64,000 nt of DNA from Anaerovibrio sp. JC8 (GCF_002100115.1 NZ_ANBM01000006.1:124001-188000); one strand, 5' to 3'; counted from the first letter of the stretch, positions 26,422 to 34,302 are shown. Made by a program: numbers and translations. The notes: a model not told the origin generated them from the letters alone.

Positions 26422-27762
26422 ATGAAAAAAGGGATTATAGCAACTTTTTCAGCTCTGGCATTGCCACTGCTTTGCGGAAATGCTCTTGCAGCTTCTTCTG
26501 CTGAAATGTCCAATCATCATTGGGCTGTGGATGCAATTGAGCAACTAGCCCAGGACGGCTTCATTGAGGATTTGGATGAAAATTTTGGTAAAGGCAAGGT
26601 TTCCCGTCAGGACATGGCCCAAATAGTGGCTAAATTTGCCGACAAAAATGTCCAGGGGCCAAGCAAACCATTGGCTGACCGCCTTGTTGTGGAATTTGCC
26701 GATGAGCTACATCAGATGGGAATAAACAAAAAGAACACAGACAAGGTGCTCTTTAACAATAAATTCCAGATACGCACCCAGGACCAGTGGCAGGCAGACA
26801 AGGGCAACAGCATCAGAAATGATGCCCATTATGCTACTCTCCAGCTCAATCCTTATGTTTTATTTGACAAAAATTGGTCTGTAAATCTTAGGGCAGAAGC
26901 CAATTTTAACTTCGATACAGGGAACTTTGTCTCCCCTGGCAATTATCTTACGGATGGACAAAGGGTAATCCCAAGCACTGGCATACAGCACGCCTACCTA
27001 CAGTATGACGACAATAACGTCCAATTAATGGGCGGTATGATACCATATTTCTCAAAAATTGATGAAGGCATGATGTATGATTACCATCTTTATGGTGGAC
27101 AGGTGACAGTATCCAACGATGTTAATGTTACCCTTACTGCCGGCAAAACAAACCGCTTTGATGCAGTAAACGACTTGGCCAAGGTATATGCCAACGATTC
27201 CACTGTAAAATATGGCAAATACTATGGACTGGAAATCTACAACAACCGCCATGACCGCTTTACTTGGGGAGTTGCCTACCACCATTGGAGCGATAAGAAC
27301 AAGCTTTACGAGGAATGTGGTGCCACTGCCATAAATATTTATGAGGCTGCATTTGGATATAGATTTGACAAAAATTTCCGTATCCACGGTGCTGTTGCCT
27401 GGACCAATAGCCCAAATTCAGAGCATGAGCCAGGAGAGGCTCCTGATCAAGTAAACCATGATTCCAAACGTGCCTATAATATTGAACTGGATTATAAGGG
27501 TGCCAAGCTTTCCCAGCCAGGCTCCTTTGGATTATTCATAGCTTATAGACAGCTTGGACACTACGCAGTTATTGCTCCTACCTATGACATTATTGGTCAC
27601 GGCATGAGGGGAATGGAAATCGGCGGAGATTATGTCTTTACCCCTAATCTCTTAGGCAGTGTCCGTTACTTCCACGGCCAGGAAATGCCAGACGAGACTG
27701 GCCCTGGCGAGCTTCTTGAAAACGCCCGTGGTTTCCTATGTGAGTTAAAGTACTTCTTCTAA
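26422..27762 (+). CDS. Outer-membrane porin with SLH domain (OmpM-like)
   Basis: 446-aa exported protein. A signal peptide (MKKGIIATFSALALPLLCGN then ALA) is followed by an SLH domain (HHWAVDAIEQLAQDGFIEDL near residues 32-52, SRQDMAQIVAKFADK near 62-77), a short coiled segment, and a beta-barrel of amphipathic strands ending in a terminal phenylalanine (ELKYFF). SLH-porins of Negativicutes (OmpM) tether the outer membrane to polyamine-modified peptidoglycan and form diffusion channels, so this gene is good evidence for a diderm Firmicute. The ATG at 26422 follows GGGAG; the upstream frame has no ribosome site. A strong terminator follows. Confidence 0.92.
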   Translation: MKKGIIATFSALALPLLCGNALAASSAEMSNHHWAVDAIEQLAQDGFIEDLDENFGKGKVSRQDMAQIVAKFADKNVQGPSKPLADRLVVEFADELHQMGINKKNTDKVLFNNKFQIRTQDQWQADKGNSIRNDAHYATLQLNPYVLFDKNWSVNLRAEANFNFDTGNFVSPGNYLTDGQRVIPSTGIQHAYLQYDDNNVQLMGGMIPYFSKIDEGMMYDYHLYGGQVTVSNDVNVTLTAGKTNRFDAVNDLAKVYANDSTVKYGKYYGLEIYNNRHDRFTWGVAYHHWSDKNKLYEECGATAINIYEAAFGYRFDKNFRIHGAVAWTNSPNSEHEPGEAPDQVNHDSKRAYNIELDYKGAKLSQPGSFGLFIAYRQLGHYAVIAPTYDIIGHGMRGMEIGGDYVFTPNLLGSVRYFHGQEMPDETGPGELLENARGFLCELKYFF

Positions 27763-27784
27763 AGGTAGAACTAAAAACAGCTAT

Positions 27785-27822
27785 CCCCCAAGGGCATCTG
27801 AAACCCTTGGGGGATATTTTTA
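27785..27822. terminator. Terminator of the porin gene
   Basis: Perfect hairpin CCCCCAAGGG/CCCTTGGGGG with a 9-nt loop, followed by ATATTTTTATGG, 22 nt after the porin stop codon. Confidence 0.85.
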
Positions 27823-27842
27823 TGGTCTGTACTTCATACGGT

Positions 27843-28289
27843 TTAATCACGGAGCTTGCACTTTATCTTTACAATATTACCACCAACTACCTTAAATTCC
27901 AATTTTTTAAAGTAGTCGGTACTGTAATAGGTATATTCAGTATCGTCATAATCCCGGTCAAGCTTGTCAGGAGCTCCATAGGTGGCAGTAATGGATGCTT
28001 CAGGCATACCCACCTGCAGACCGCCAGGAGTGGCATTTCCAGCGGTATAGGTTTCAATTTCCTCTACCAAATTCGGATTGTAGTCGGAACGTTCAATAAC
28101 AATACCATTGGAAAAATAAATCTTGTCCCCGGCAAATTGCGGATTCCCCAGCTTGGCTGTAGCATCACTTACAGAGGAGCCTGGAGCCACTCCGGATATT
28201 GCCATTCCCTCTGGTGAAATCATGGCACAACACACTGCACTTGCTGTCATGGTAAGGCCTGCCACCAGTGCTATCATCTTCTTTTTCAT
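27843..28289 (-). CDS. Small exported protein with GxS..TYGxP motifs
   Basis: 148-aa secreted protein. The signal peptide is MKKKMIALVAGLTMTASAV. The mature part has two similar segments: VAPGSSVSDATAKLGNPQ near 34-51 and VGMPEASITATYGAPDKLD near 92-110. This pattern is also found in the neighbouring 210-aa protein and in SmpA/BamE-like or copper-amine-oxidase-like small repeats; the exact family is not recognised. AAAGGAG precedes the ATG. It is downstream of, and probably co-transcribed with, its relative. Confidence 0.65.
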   Translation of the reverse strand: MKKKMIALVAGLTMTASAVCCAMISPEGMAISGVAPGSSVSDATAKLGNPQFAGDKIYFSNGIVIERSDYNPNLVEEIETYTAGNATPGGLQVGMPEASITATYGAPDKLDRDYDDTEYTYYSTDYFKKLEFKVVGGNIVKIKCKLRD

Positions 28290-28304
28290 ATCAAAACGTC
28301 TCCT

Positions 28305-28937
28305 TTAGTGCAACATTCCACACTCTATTTTTTCTACATGATTTAATTCAATCTCAAAATTAAGGCCCACGGCAGGGTTGTTGACAGAATTATATATCAT
28401 GTGATCACCCAGCACGGAATTAGGCTGACCATAGGCTGCTATAACATCGTCAACCGATGAGCCAACACGGATTCCCTTGGCCGTGGCCAGTCCGTTTAAA
28501 TCATCCACCTTAATCCGCTGCACTATGCCATTAATCACGTACAAGTCAAATACATTTTTGTATTCGTATTTCGTCATCCCGTCGTCCCTATCAATTTCAT
28601 GGGGTTCACCATGACGCTGACGCACTGCATCAATTGATGCACCGTAGGAAATCTGCCCCAATACCAGCTGGTCATCAGTCAAGGTTCCAGCCGCCGAAGG
28701 CTGATTCTGTACTCCCCCCGCTGCCGGCACCTGAGTCTGGGTAGCCGCCGGAATGGTTGTATTGCCAGCCGGTGGTACAGCACCCGCTGGTACAGCACCC
28801 GCTGGCTGCTGTGTAGCCGCCGGAACTACAGGGGCCGTATTGGCCACATACACCGAGTGCAGATAGAAATATGCAACCGTGCCACCAATTCCCAAAAATA
28901 ATGCAACCACCACTGCAAAAATAGCCTTCTTGCTCAT
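28305..28937 (-). CDS. Membrane-anchored protein with Pro/Ala linker and GxS..YGxP repeats
   Basis: 210-aa protein. An N-terminal membrane anchor (about 5-27) is followed by a Pro/Ala/Gln-rich linker (about 32-85, including a duplicated AGAVPAG) and a C-terminal domain with two motif copies (ISYGASIDAVRQRHGEPHEI and IRVGSSVDDVIAAYGQPNSV). The downstream 148-aa protein has the same two-motif plan, so the two are paralogues. They are probably periplasmic. The start at 28937 is chosen because GAGGAGGG lies upstream. Function unknown. Confidence 0.65.
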   Translation of the reverse strand: MSKKAIFAVVVALFLGIGGTVAYFYLHSVYVANTAPVVPAATQQPAGAVPAGAVPPAGNTTIPAATQTQVPAAGGVQNQPSAAGTLTDDQLVLGQISYGASIDAVRQRHGEPHEIDRDDGMTKYEYKNVFDLYVINGIVQRIKVDDLNGLATAKGIRVGSSVDDVIAAYGQPNSVLGDHMIYNSVNNPAVGLNFEIELNHVEKIECGMLH

Positions 28938-28993
28938 AATGATGCCCTCCTCTAGCATTAATAATCTTGTTGGTGATTATAATGCCTTATTGC

Positions 28994-29737
28994 TTAATGT
29001 TTTTTATTTTGCCCTTTATAAAGTGTTCCCAAGTGGATGGTTGAGTTCAGCAACACCAATTTCCACTTGCCTTTTTTGTATTCCAGCACATTTATACAGG
29101 TGTTATTCTGGGTGATTTGCGGATAATGCTCCAAACCAATGTCCAGCACACTGCAAATCAAGGCCTTAATTCCTTTGGAATGGGCTCCAATAAATATGGT
29201 CTTGCCGGGATAACGGCTTACAGCATCATCGACAGCAGCGCGATAACGCTCCTGCAGCTCCTGAAGACTTTCTCCCTCGGGCAGCTTCATGGTCCAAGGC
29301 TGCTTATCCCATTTGCGGTAAGCAGCTGGATCATTTTCTGATATTACCTTTTTATACTCTCCGGCCCACTTGCCATAATCTATTTCCTTTAAGCGAGGGT
29401 CTGTGTAACTAATGGTCATCCCCTTGGCCTGGGCACATTTTTCCGTGGTAACGTAAGCCCGTTCCAAAGGACTGCTGATAAATACGTCAATGGGCACATC
29501 CTTGATGCTGGCCGCCAGCTTATCCGCCTGGTCAAGTCCAGTGGCATTCAGAGGAATATCCAAAGCTCCCTGAAATCGGTCATAAATATTGTAATCTGTT
29601 TGTCCATGACGGACCAATACGATTCTGGTTACCTCTTTTTTGTTCTTGGCTGCATGAACGGGGATAGTTACGGACAAACAAAGCAACAAAAATAATGAGG
29701 TCAAAAAATAAATAAATTTTGTCTGTCGCACTTCCAT
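28994..29737 (-). CDS. Exported histidine phosphatase family protein
   Basis: 247-aa protein with an N-terminal signal or anchor (about 8-29) followed by a phosphoglycerate-mutase-type fold. The catalytic motif is VRHGQTDYN near 41-49, and further family signatures are SSPLERAYVTTE near 88-99, GKWAGEYKKV and the second histidine in IGAHSKGIKALI. Cytoplasmic members hydrolyse phosphate esters such as alpha-ribazole phosphate; the export signal suggests a periplasmic phosphatase. GGAGG precedes the ATG. It is the first gene of a leftward set with the two GxS..YGxP proteins. Confidence 0.88.
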   Translation of the reverse strand: MEVRQTKFIYFLTSLFLLLCLSVTIPVHAAKNKKEVTRIVLVRHGQTDYNIYDRFQGALDIPLNATGLDQADKLAASIKDVPIDVFISSPLERAYVTTEKCAQAKGMTISYTDPRLKEIDYGKWAGEYKKVISENDPAAYRKWDKQPWTMKLPEGESLQELQERYRAAVDDAVSRYPGKTIFIGAHSKGIKALICSVLDIGLEHYPQITQNNTCINVLEYKKGKWKLVLLNSTIHLGTLYKGQNKKH

Positions 29738-30041
29738 TTTGTATTACCTCCTCAGTAAAACCACGGTTACCCCCGCATTAGAATTACGGGTGTTATTTTC
29801 TATAATTGAGAAGAAAAATCCTGCATTTTCCTAAAGGCGTTATAGCGTAAATTTCATGTATATCCTTATATACGGACATAGAGAAAATGTATTACAAACA
29901 TTTTTAAAAAATCTCTCCTTTCGGGGCAATGTACAATAATGCAACAGAAAACAGACCAAGCGTATAACTACTGATGCTTACTTCTATATCTAAAGAAAAT
30001 ATCCTGCTTAAATACATGTGTGTACATTGTCATAAATAAAA

Positions 30042-30075
30042 ACACCTCCTGCTACATTATCCTGTCAGGAGGTGT
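30042..30075 (-). terminator. Terminator overlapping the 18-aa frame
   Basis: 10-bp perfect hairpin ACACCTCCTG/CAGGAGGTGT with a 14-nt loop and a TTTTTATTT tail on the minus strand. Confidence 0.65.
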
Positions 30076-30113
30076 ATGCGGACACATGTTATTGATAACT
30101 TTTCCTTAATCAT
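30057..30113 (-). CDS. Candidate 18-aa peptide or leader
   Basis: Tiny frame MIKEKLSITCVRIHLLTG with a near-perfect AAGGAGGTG ribosome site 6-7 nt before the ATG. Its last codons lie in a hairpin (30042-30075, arms ACACCTCCTG/CAGGAGGTGT) followed on the minus strand by TTTTTATTT. Upstream is a plausible -35 TTGATA overlapped by the inverted repeat TATCAAG/CTTGATA. No gene follows in the same direction for 300 nt, so it is more likely a small peptide gene or the remnant of one than an attenuator. The terminator's arm resembles the ribosome site, which could be coincidence. Confidence 0.35.
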   Translation of the reverse strand: MIKEKLSITCVRIHLLTG

Positions 30114-30391
30114 GTTAAGCACCTCCTTGCGTCTATATTCCCGTACTAACCGCGTTATATCAAGCTATACTTGATAAAGTTTTTATCGGAATAAAACACT
30201 ATTAATAAGCTATGGTTACAACCGTGCTCCAGGTCTGAGTAATCATTACATTCCATCTAGCTTTTATTCTATTGCTATAACAACGGAGTACATAATAAAA
30301 TGCCCGGTAGCCTATAATTAAGACTCTCAGGCACTGATTATATGGTTATTTTTTGACTTTTTGACTATATCGGAGTTCAATACAACAGTAC

Positions 30392-30448
30392 ATCGATACA
30401 TTTTAATTATTACACCCGTAACCCACTTAACCAAAAACATCCTGTGCA
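30392..30448. repeat. R3 repeat, copy 2
   Basis: Matches 15351-15407 (ATCGATAC..ACACCCGTAACCCACTTAACC), with changes mainly in the last 15 bases. The leftward tail ..WLSGLRV-stop is kept, but no complete gene precedes it. Confidence 0.7.
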
Positions 30449-30466
30449 GATCCCGTAACTTTCAGA

Positions 30467-30512
30467 TACAAAAAGGCCCCAGCTGCTCTAGAAACAGCTG
30501 AGGCCTTCTTTA
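30467..30512. terminator. R5 terminator, copy next to the ssrA-end repeat
   Basis: Hairpin GGCCCCAGCTG/CAGCTGAGGCC with T runs on both sides, nearly identical to 11463-11508 and in the same position relative to the ssrA-end repeat as the terminators at 33170 and 37125. Confidence 0.75.
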
Positions 30513-30518
30513 TGTGTA

Positions 30519-30559
30519 GACGAAAATCTCATTTTCGTCTTAATTGATGGTGGAGATGA
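30519..30559 (-). repeat. ssrA 3'-end repeat, copy 3 (distal attachment-like site)
   Basis: 41 bases identical to 37170-37210, which contain the last 12 bases of tmRNA (TCATCTCCACCA on the minus strand) and the hairpin just beyond. The next 35 bases on the right (GCATAATTCACCCTTT..) match the right flank of copy 2 at 33251 but not ssrA. It therefore looks like the outer end of a DNA element inserted at the ssrA 3' end. Confidence 0.8.
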
Positions 30560-30719
30560 AGCATAATTCACCCTTTAGACTTAATGGAAAGTCATCTCAT
30601 CTCCAAATATTAACCATATATAGTCTGAATATTAACTTACTTTTTCTTCTACTGCTTGTCTGTTATCTGCACAAAACTCATGAAAATCCGGCTGAAATGA
30701 TTGCATCGATGAAACTATT

Positions 30720-31103
30720 TTATTTACCCTGCGTTAAATACATTTTTACAGCATCATAATACTCAACAGCTCTAGCATACTGTTCTTCAGCATCAGCCTT
30801 AGCCACAATATAGAAATCATTATAATCGCAGTTATTCCTTATCTGAAACGCCTCTTGTAGGTACGTCGAATATTTTTTATCAAAGATACCTGTCTTAATG
30901 TATTCTCTTTGAAAATAGGAAATAACCCCTGCATGCTTGGCAAAATCTACAGCATCTTTGGCTAACACAGCCCTAACCGCAGAAAAGATAGCATAATAAG
31001 ACCGCCCAATAGAATCTTTATAATGTTCATTATCCAATAATATCTTGGCTGACTCCAGTTTCTCCTTGGCGCTGTCCAAACGGTAGTCTACAAGTTCATC
31101 CAA
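30720..31103 (-). CDS. HEPN-domain protein (toxin partner of MNT)
   Basis: 127-aa all-helical HEPN protein (PF05168 type). The beginning (YRLDSAKEKLESAKILLDNEHYKDSIGRSYYAIF) is characteristic. The C-terminal R-N-N-C-D-Y sequence near residue 92 stands where HEPN RNases have R-x4-6-H, so RNase activity is uncertain. It overlaps the upstream nucleotidyltransferase gene by 8 nt. HEPN/MNT pairs act as toxin-antitoxin modules in which MNT AMPylates and silences HEPN. It lies inside the outer ssrA-linked cassette. Confidence 0.88.
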   Translation of the reverse strand: MDELVDYRLDSAKEKLESAKILLDNEHYKDSIGRSYYAIFSAVRAVLAKDAVDFAKHAGVISYFQREYIKTGIFDKKYSTYLQEAFQIRNNCDYNDFYIVAKADAEEQYARAVEYYDAVKMYLTQGK

Positions 31104-31431
31104 CCTTCTGCCCCTCCTTTATTATATTTTTATAATACGGTAGGGTACCCTTATATTTGATAAACTCATTATATGGAACAACTGTCGGCGAAATAATGAC
31201 ATCGTTTTCTAATCCTAACTCAGTAGATAGTTCCCACATTTTCTTAAGTTTACGCTGCAAATCCAGTCTATCTCCCTTTACTATAGCCACAAAATCAATA
31301 TCTGATTCACAGTCGTAATCACCCCGTGAATATGAACCATAAAGATAAATATCTATTATGTCATCACCATAAATTTTTCTGTAACCATCCTTGATAGTAG
31401 CCACAATGTTCTCCAGTGATAAAGCTGTCAT
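31096..31431 (-). CDS. MNT-type nucleotidyltransferase (antitoxin)
   Basis: 111-aa minimal nucleotidyltransferase. The active-site pattern is intact: GSYSRGDYDCESDIDFVAI, with the G-S-x-x-R-G helix start and two metal-binding aspartates in SDID. It precedes the HEPN gene and overlaps it by 8 nt. In studied pairs MNT transfers AMP to the HEPN toxin. The ATG at 31431 follows AGGTGGTGACA and is preferred to an ATG 18 nt upstream. Confidence 0.9.
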   Translation of the reverse strand: MTALSLENIVATIKDGYRKIYGDDIIDIYLYGSYSRGDYDCESDIDFVAIVKGDRLDLQRKLKKMWELSTELGLENDVIISPTVVPYNEFIKYKGTLPYYKNIIKEGQKVG

Positions 31432-31755
31432 ATTGTCACCACCTAGCACTCATTCTTCTGTAACAGTTTCCTCTCTTTGCCTTATTTTACTATGGTTGCT
31501 GATTTTATAGCAAGGCAATATTTTGACCACAACAGAAAAGCCCCATCTCCATGAGAGAGATGAGGCAAATTTTCTCACCGAATAACTTGTAGACCGCACC
31601 ATCGATAAGCGGTAACATTTTCATTTATCTTCATGTTCATATTACCACATAGCACGATGATAGACTCACAGGACTCACAAAATTCAAACCAACCAACAAT
31701 ACAGGAAAAGCCCTATTCAGTTGACATCATCTGCCTACTGACTAGGGCTTAATTT
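31432..31755. other. Intergenic region with two hairpins
   Basis: It contains the hairpin CCCCATCTC/GAGATGAGG near 31541-31564 and the R4 repeat/terminator at 31698-31778. No further gene is supported. Confidence 0.45.
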
Positions 31756-31778
31756 CTATATTTCCTGTTCCCAGCCAA
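31698..31778 (-). repeat. R4 repeat, copy 1 (gene tail plus terminator)
   Basis: About 80 bp shared with 36088-36166. On the minus strand it encodes the last residues GWEQEI of the 427-aa protein, then a hairpin AAGCCCTA/TAGGGCTTTT with a 29-nt loop and T-rich tail, that is, a terminator. Its counterpart follows a different gene. Confidence 0.8.
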
Positions 31779-33039
31779 ACTCAACGGCTATGCTATGCCA
31801 TTTCTGTGACAGGGTTTGCTGTTCCAGTTTCACATCAGGGTCTACAAGATGAACGATACCTTCAGTTTCAGTTTCCATTTCCTTCTGTACTTTTTTAACT
31901 GTTGGTGGATTTTGTTCATCATCGGAGTTCAGCCGCCGGTTCTGCAGCTTAGCTTCTTCCTGCTGCCTGTTGGACTCGTTTTCCCATGCTCTATTTAAAA
32001 GATTTCTGGCAGTTGTATCAGGCTTCTGTTCCTCCTTATTGCCAAACATCTTATCCAAGAGTTTTTTATCTTCCTTCAATGACATGAGCTCCAACTCCTG
32101 ACTTGAAAGCCCTTTGGACTGCTCCGGTCCCTTATGCTTATCGTTCTTTTTAACGTAGACACCCTTAGTTGGTGTTTCAATTTCCCAATAGTCGGCCACA
32201 GCCTTACGGACACTTTCCTGATAGTCGGCGCTTTCCGTATCTATACGCTCACCGTTGCTGACAGTTTCCACCATACTACGTATTTGCTTGATAAGGGAAT
32301 TATTGCCGTCATCAATTTTATCCAGGGCACTGCTTAGCTTGCTGAAAAAATCATTATCTTTCCCAAATACATCCAAGTAATTGTTCAATGTGTTGGCCAG
32401 CTGACCAAAGAGGCCAGAAAAGGCTTCCCCGTTTTTGTTCATCTGGTAAACAACATTATAATCCTCATCATAGCTTGTCCATGTGCCGGCCCCAGTATTC
32501 AGATACAATGCCTGCTCGGCTTCCTCATAGGTATCATAAGGTTGCAGGATTTGTCCAATAAGATTATTTACACTGCCGCTCAATTCCTTTTGGACAGTTT
32601 CCTCTGCGTGTTCCCTGCGCTGAACAATTTCTTCCTCAATGGTCATTTTCTCAACAATACCGGTTTCCTCGGTCCATCTGTAATGGGCTGAGTCTATTGA
32701 AGTTACTTTTGGCAAGGTGGCAGGCTCTGCCGTTGGGTCAACCCCAGGAATAGTTTTTTTCTCCAGATACAGTGCCATGGCCTGATCACTAATTTCGACA
32801 ATATATGGCTCGTTATTCTTCCATATATTGTTAGGGTCCAGCTCCCCGGTCTTAACACCGCCCAAAATCTTCTTGGTATTATCTACATGGAGATTTTGGT
32901 AGCTGTCTACCGCCCTATTCATCTGCTTCATTTCGTCTTCCCTGGCCTGCTGCAGTTTCTCAGCCAAAGTTCCCTCGTACTTGGAAAGATTACTGCCAGC
33001 CCACAGCATTGAAACCATGGAATTATTCCGTACCATCAT
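31756..33039 (-). CDS. Unrecognised 427-aa protein of the ssrA-linked cassette
   Basis: Soluble, charged, largely helical protein without a signal peptide. Near residue 78-90 it has EPYIVEISDQAMALYLEKK, resembling the VEIS-type motif common in Firmicute flagellar export substrates and FlgM. A coiled-coil-like segment lies at about 335-385, and the C-terminus ends GWEQEI. Upstream is a sigma-28-like promoter (TAAA, 15 nt, ATCGATAT) inside the repeat shared with 37018-37210. It could be a late flagellar-class secreted or effector protein; that is inference. AAGGTGAAG lies before the ATG. Confidence 0.55.
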   Translation of the reverse strand: MMVRNNSMVSMLWAGSNLSKYEGTLAEKLQQAREDEMKQMNRAVDSYQNLHVDNTKKILGGVKTGELDPNNIWKNNEPYIVEISDQAMALYLEKKTIPGVDPTAEPATLPKVTSIDSAHYRWTEETGIVEKMTIEEEIVQRREHAEETVQKELSGSVNNLIGQILQPYDTYEEAEQALYLNTGAGTWTSYDEDYNVVYQMNKNGEAFSGLFGQLANTLNNYLDVFGKDNDFFSKLSSALDKIDDGNNSLIKQIRSMVETVSNGERIDTESADYQESVRKAVADYWEIETPTKGVYVKKNDKHKGPEQSKGLSSQELELMSLKEDKKLLDKMFGNKEEQKPDTTARNLLNRAWENESNRQQEEAKLQNRRLNSDDEQNPPTVKKVQKEMETETEGIVHLVDPDVKLEQQTLSQKWHSIAVEFGWEQEI

Positions 33040-33056
33040 AATACTTCACCTTCTTA

Positions 33057-33250
33057 AAAACGAACACGATACTCCTTAACAGTATATCGATATTTTAGGC
33101 AGATAGTTTAATTAAATAATTACTAATAGACCAACAGCCAAGAAAAAAGCTTATTGACACACAAAAAGACCAGAACCACTCTAGAAATGGTCCTGGCCTT
33201 CTTTATTACAGGCGAATTTTGCGTTTTCGCCTTAATTGATGGTGGAGATG
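33057..33250 (-). repeat. ssrA-end/terminator/promoter repeat, copy 2
   Basis: 194 bp matching 37018-37210. In leftward order it holds the last 12 bases of tmRNA, a hairpin (33210-33230) with a compensatory pair change relative to copy 1 (GGCGAA..TTCGCC against GACGAA..TTCGTC), a strong terminator (AAGGCCAGGACCA/TGGTTCTGGTCTTTTT), and the sigma-28-like promoter. The right flank matches that of copy 3. It marks the junction between two cassettes. Confidence 0.85.
33088..33118 (-). promoter_or_regulatory. Sigma-28-like promoter of the 427-aa gene
   Basis: Minus strand TAAA, 15-nt spacer, ATCGATAT, close to the Firmicute sigma-D consensus TAAA-N15-GCCGATAT. It lies about 50 nt upstream of the start codon. 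The same element with a 16-nt spacer precedes the 252-aa gene. Coordinates are approximate. Confidence 0.5.
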
Positions 33251-33287
33251 AATCATAATTCACCCTTTTGACTTATCGTGAAAGTTA

Positions 33288-33569
33288 TCAACAATAATAT
33301 GCTTTTCCTAGTCCTCCCTGTCTGGCAAACTGAATTATCAGATGTGCAGTTGACTGAACAATATCTTTTAAGTTTGCCATTTCTTCATCATCGAAGCCAT
33401 CAACTTTATCCCACTTATATGCCGGCAAATAGCAATAAGCAGATTTAAAACCAAGGTGGATTGGTTTTTCCATATATACTTTTACATATTCTTTACCATT
33501 CTCATCAAAAAGAGCATCTGAATGCACTATCTGAGTACCATCATTTAATTCCATGAACTGGTGCATCAT
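33288..33569 (-). CDS. Unrecognised 93-aa protein, partner of UPF0175
   Basis: Small acidic soluble protein beginning MMHQFMELNDGTQIVHSD, with a central FKSAYCYLPAYKWDKVDGFD and a helical end. The family is not recognised. It follows the UPF0175 gene by 26 nt and is the last gene of the pair, the place usually taken by a PIN-like toxin (DUF3368), but no PIN acidic residues are visible. GAGAGGG lies 8 nt before the ATG at 33569. Confidence 0.55.
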   Translation of the reverse strand: MMHQFMELNDGTQIVHSDALFDENGKEYVKVYMEKPIHLGFKSAYCYLPAYKWDKVDGFDDEEMANLKDIVQSTAHLIIQFARQGGLGKAYYC

Positions 33570-33595
33570 AAGAATCACCCTCTCGAAACCATACC

Positions 33596-33850
33596 TTACG
33601 CATTTTTGAATTCATTTTCAAATTCCTCATCGTCATCAAACGAAAATATGGATACTTCAAACTCCGCAAGAAAATGTATAAATTCTTCCTTAGACATTTC
33701 AGCCAAAGCAGCACAATACCCCAATGAAACCTGTTTCTTTTTGTATAAATCCACAGCATAGAGCCGTTTCATGTATAATGCAACCTCAGCCTGAGTTTTA
33801 TGAACATTCAATAATACCTCATCAGGTATTTTTATAGCCAATGTACACAT
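33596..33850 (-). CDS. UPF0175 family protein (antitoxin-like)
   Basis: 84-aa protein of UPF0175 (PF03683), recognised from MCTLAIKIPDEVLLNVHKTQAEV, then AVDLYKKKQVSLGYCAALAEMSKEEFIHFLAE, which includes the conserved helix-turn-helix-like part. Family members often form toxin-antitoxin pairs with PIN-domain proteins. Here the partner is an unrecognised 93-aa protein. The ATG at 33850 follows GGGAGATGATATTT. Confidence 0.85.
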   Translation of the reverse strand: MCTLAIKIPDEVLLNVHKTQAEVALYMKRLYAVDLYKKKQVSLGYCAALAEMSKEEFIHFLAEFEVSIFSFDDDEEFENEFKNA

Positions 33851-34141
33851 AAATATCATCTCCCTTAAAGCACCTTTTACAGGGATAAGTAGCTAAATAG
33901 TGAACCTCTGTTCTCATACTAAATATAGCATAATACCTTACAGATTGCCAACAATTTATAATATTAGCCTTATAGACCCTTTCGGAAACCACAAGCAAAC
34001 CTTATGAACCCCTCAAAGAGAACCCTCTAAAGCCTTGATAATATTGGTGTCAAGAGGTAATGGACTCACAGGGCCCACTACCCCCTCCATCAGTAGAACA
34101 GTAAGAAAAGACCTACGAGATGTAAGATTAATAATATCCCT

Positions 34142-34302
34142 CTTTACTGCATATCCAATTCAAGCGACCTTATTTTCGGATAATAATCCAAAAACTAAAA
34201 CAGACCGTGGAACCAGTAAAATCAATGGTTCCATGGTCTGTATTCTTATACCTTCCGATAATGTGCAGTTATCGGTATTCATAGTACCTTACAAAGTTTT
34301 TC
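34142..34302 (+). repeat. R1 repeat, copy E (full length)
   Basis: Hairpin at 34200-34241 (ACAGACCGTGGAACCA/TGGTTCCATGGTCTGT, one G-T pair) and a second small hairpin CCGATAA/TTATCGG at 34254-34273, with the tail ACAAAGTTTTTCC as in copy D. It is about 10.5 kb from copy D and inside the ssrA-linked cassette. Confidence 0.85.

Larger units (their letters stand above)
29738..30719. other. Long intergenic stretch with small transcription unit and repeats
   Basis: About 980 bases without a conventional gene. Contents: an 18-codon frame with a strong ribosome site and terminator (30042-30113), an operator-like inverted repeat TATCAAG/CTTGATA near 30157-30176, a diverged trace of R2 near 30290-30360, R3 copy 2 (30392-30448), an R5 terminator (30467-30512), and a copy of the ssrA 3' end (30519-30559). 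The segment 29760-30000 shows nothing recognisable. Confidence 0.55.

Noticed and set aside
19656-34302. R1 copies considered as a CRISPR array
   Set aside because: Only five copies kilobases apart with genes between them, each an extended hairpin; there are no regular spacers and no cas genes.
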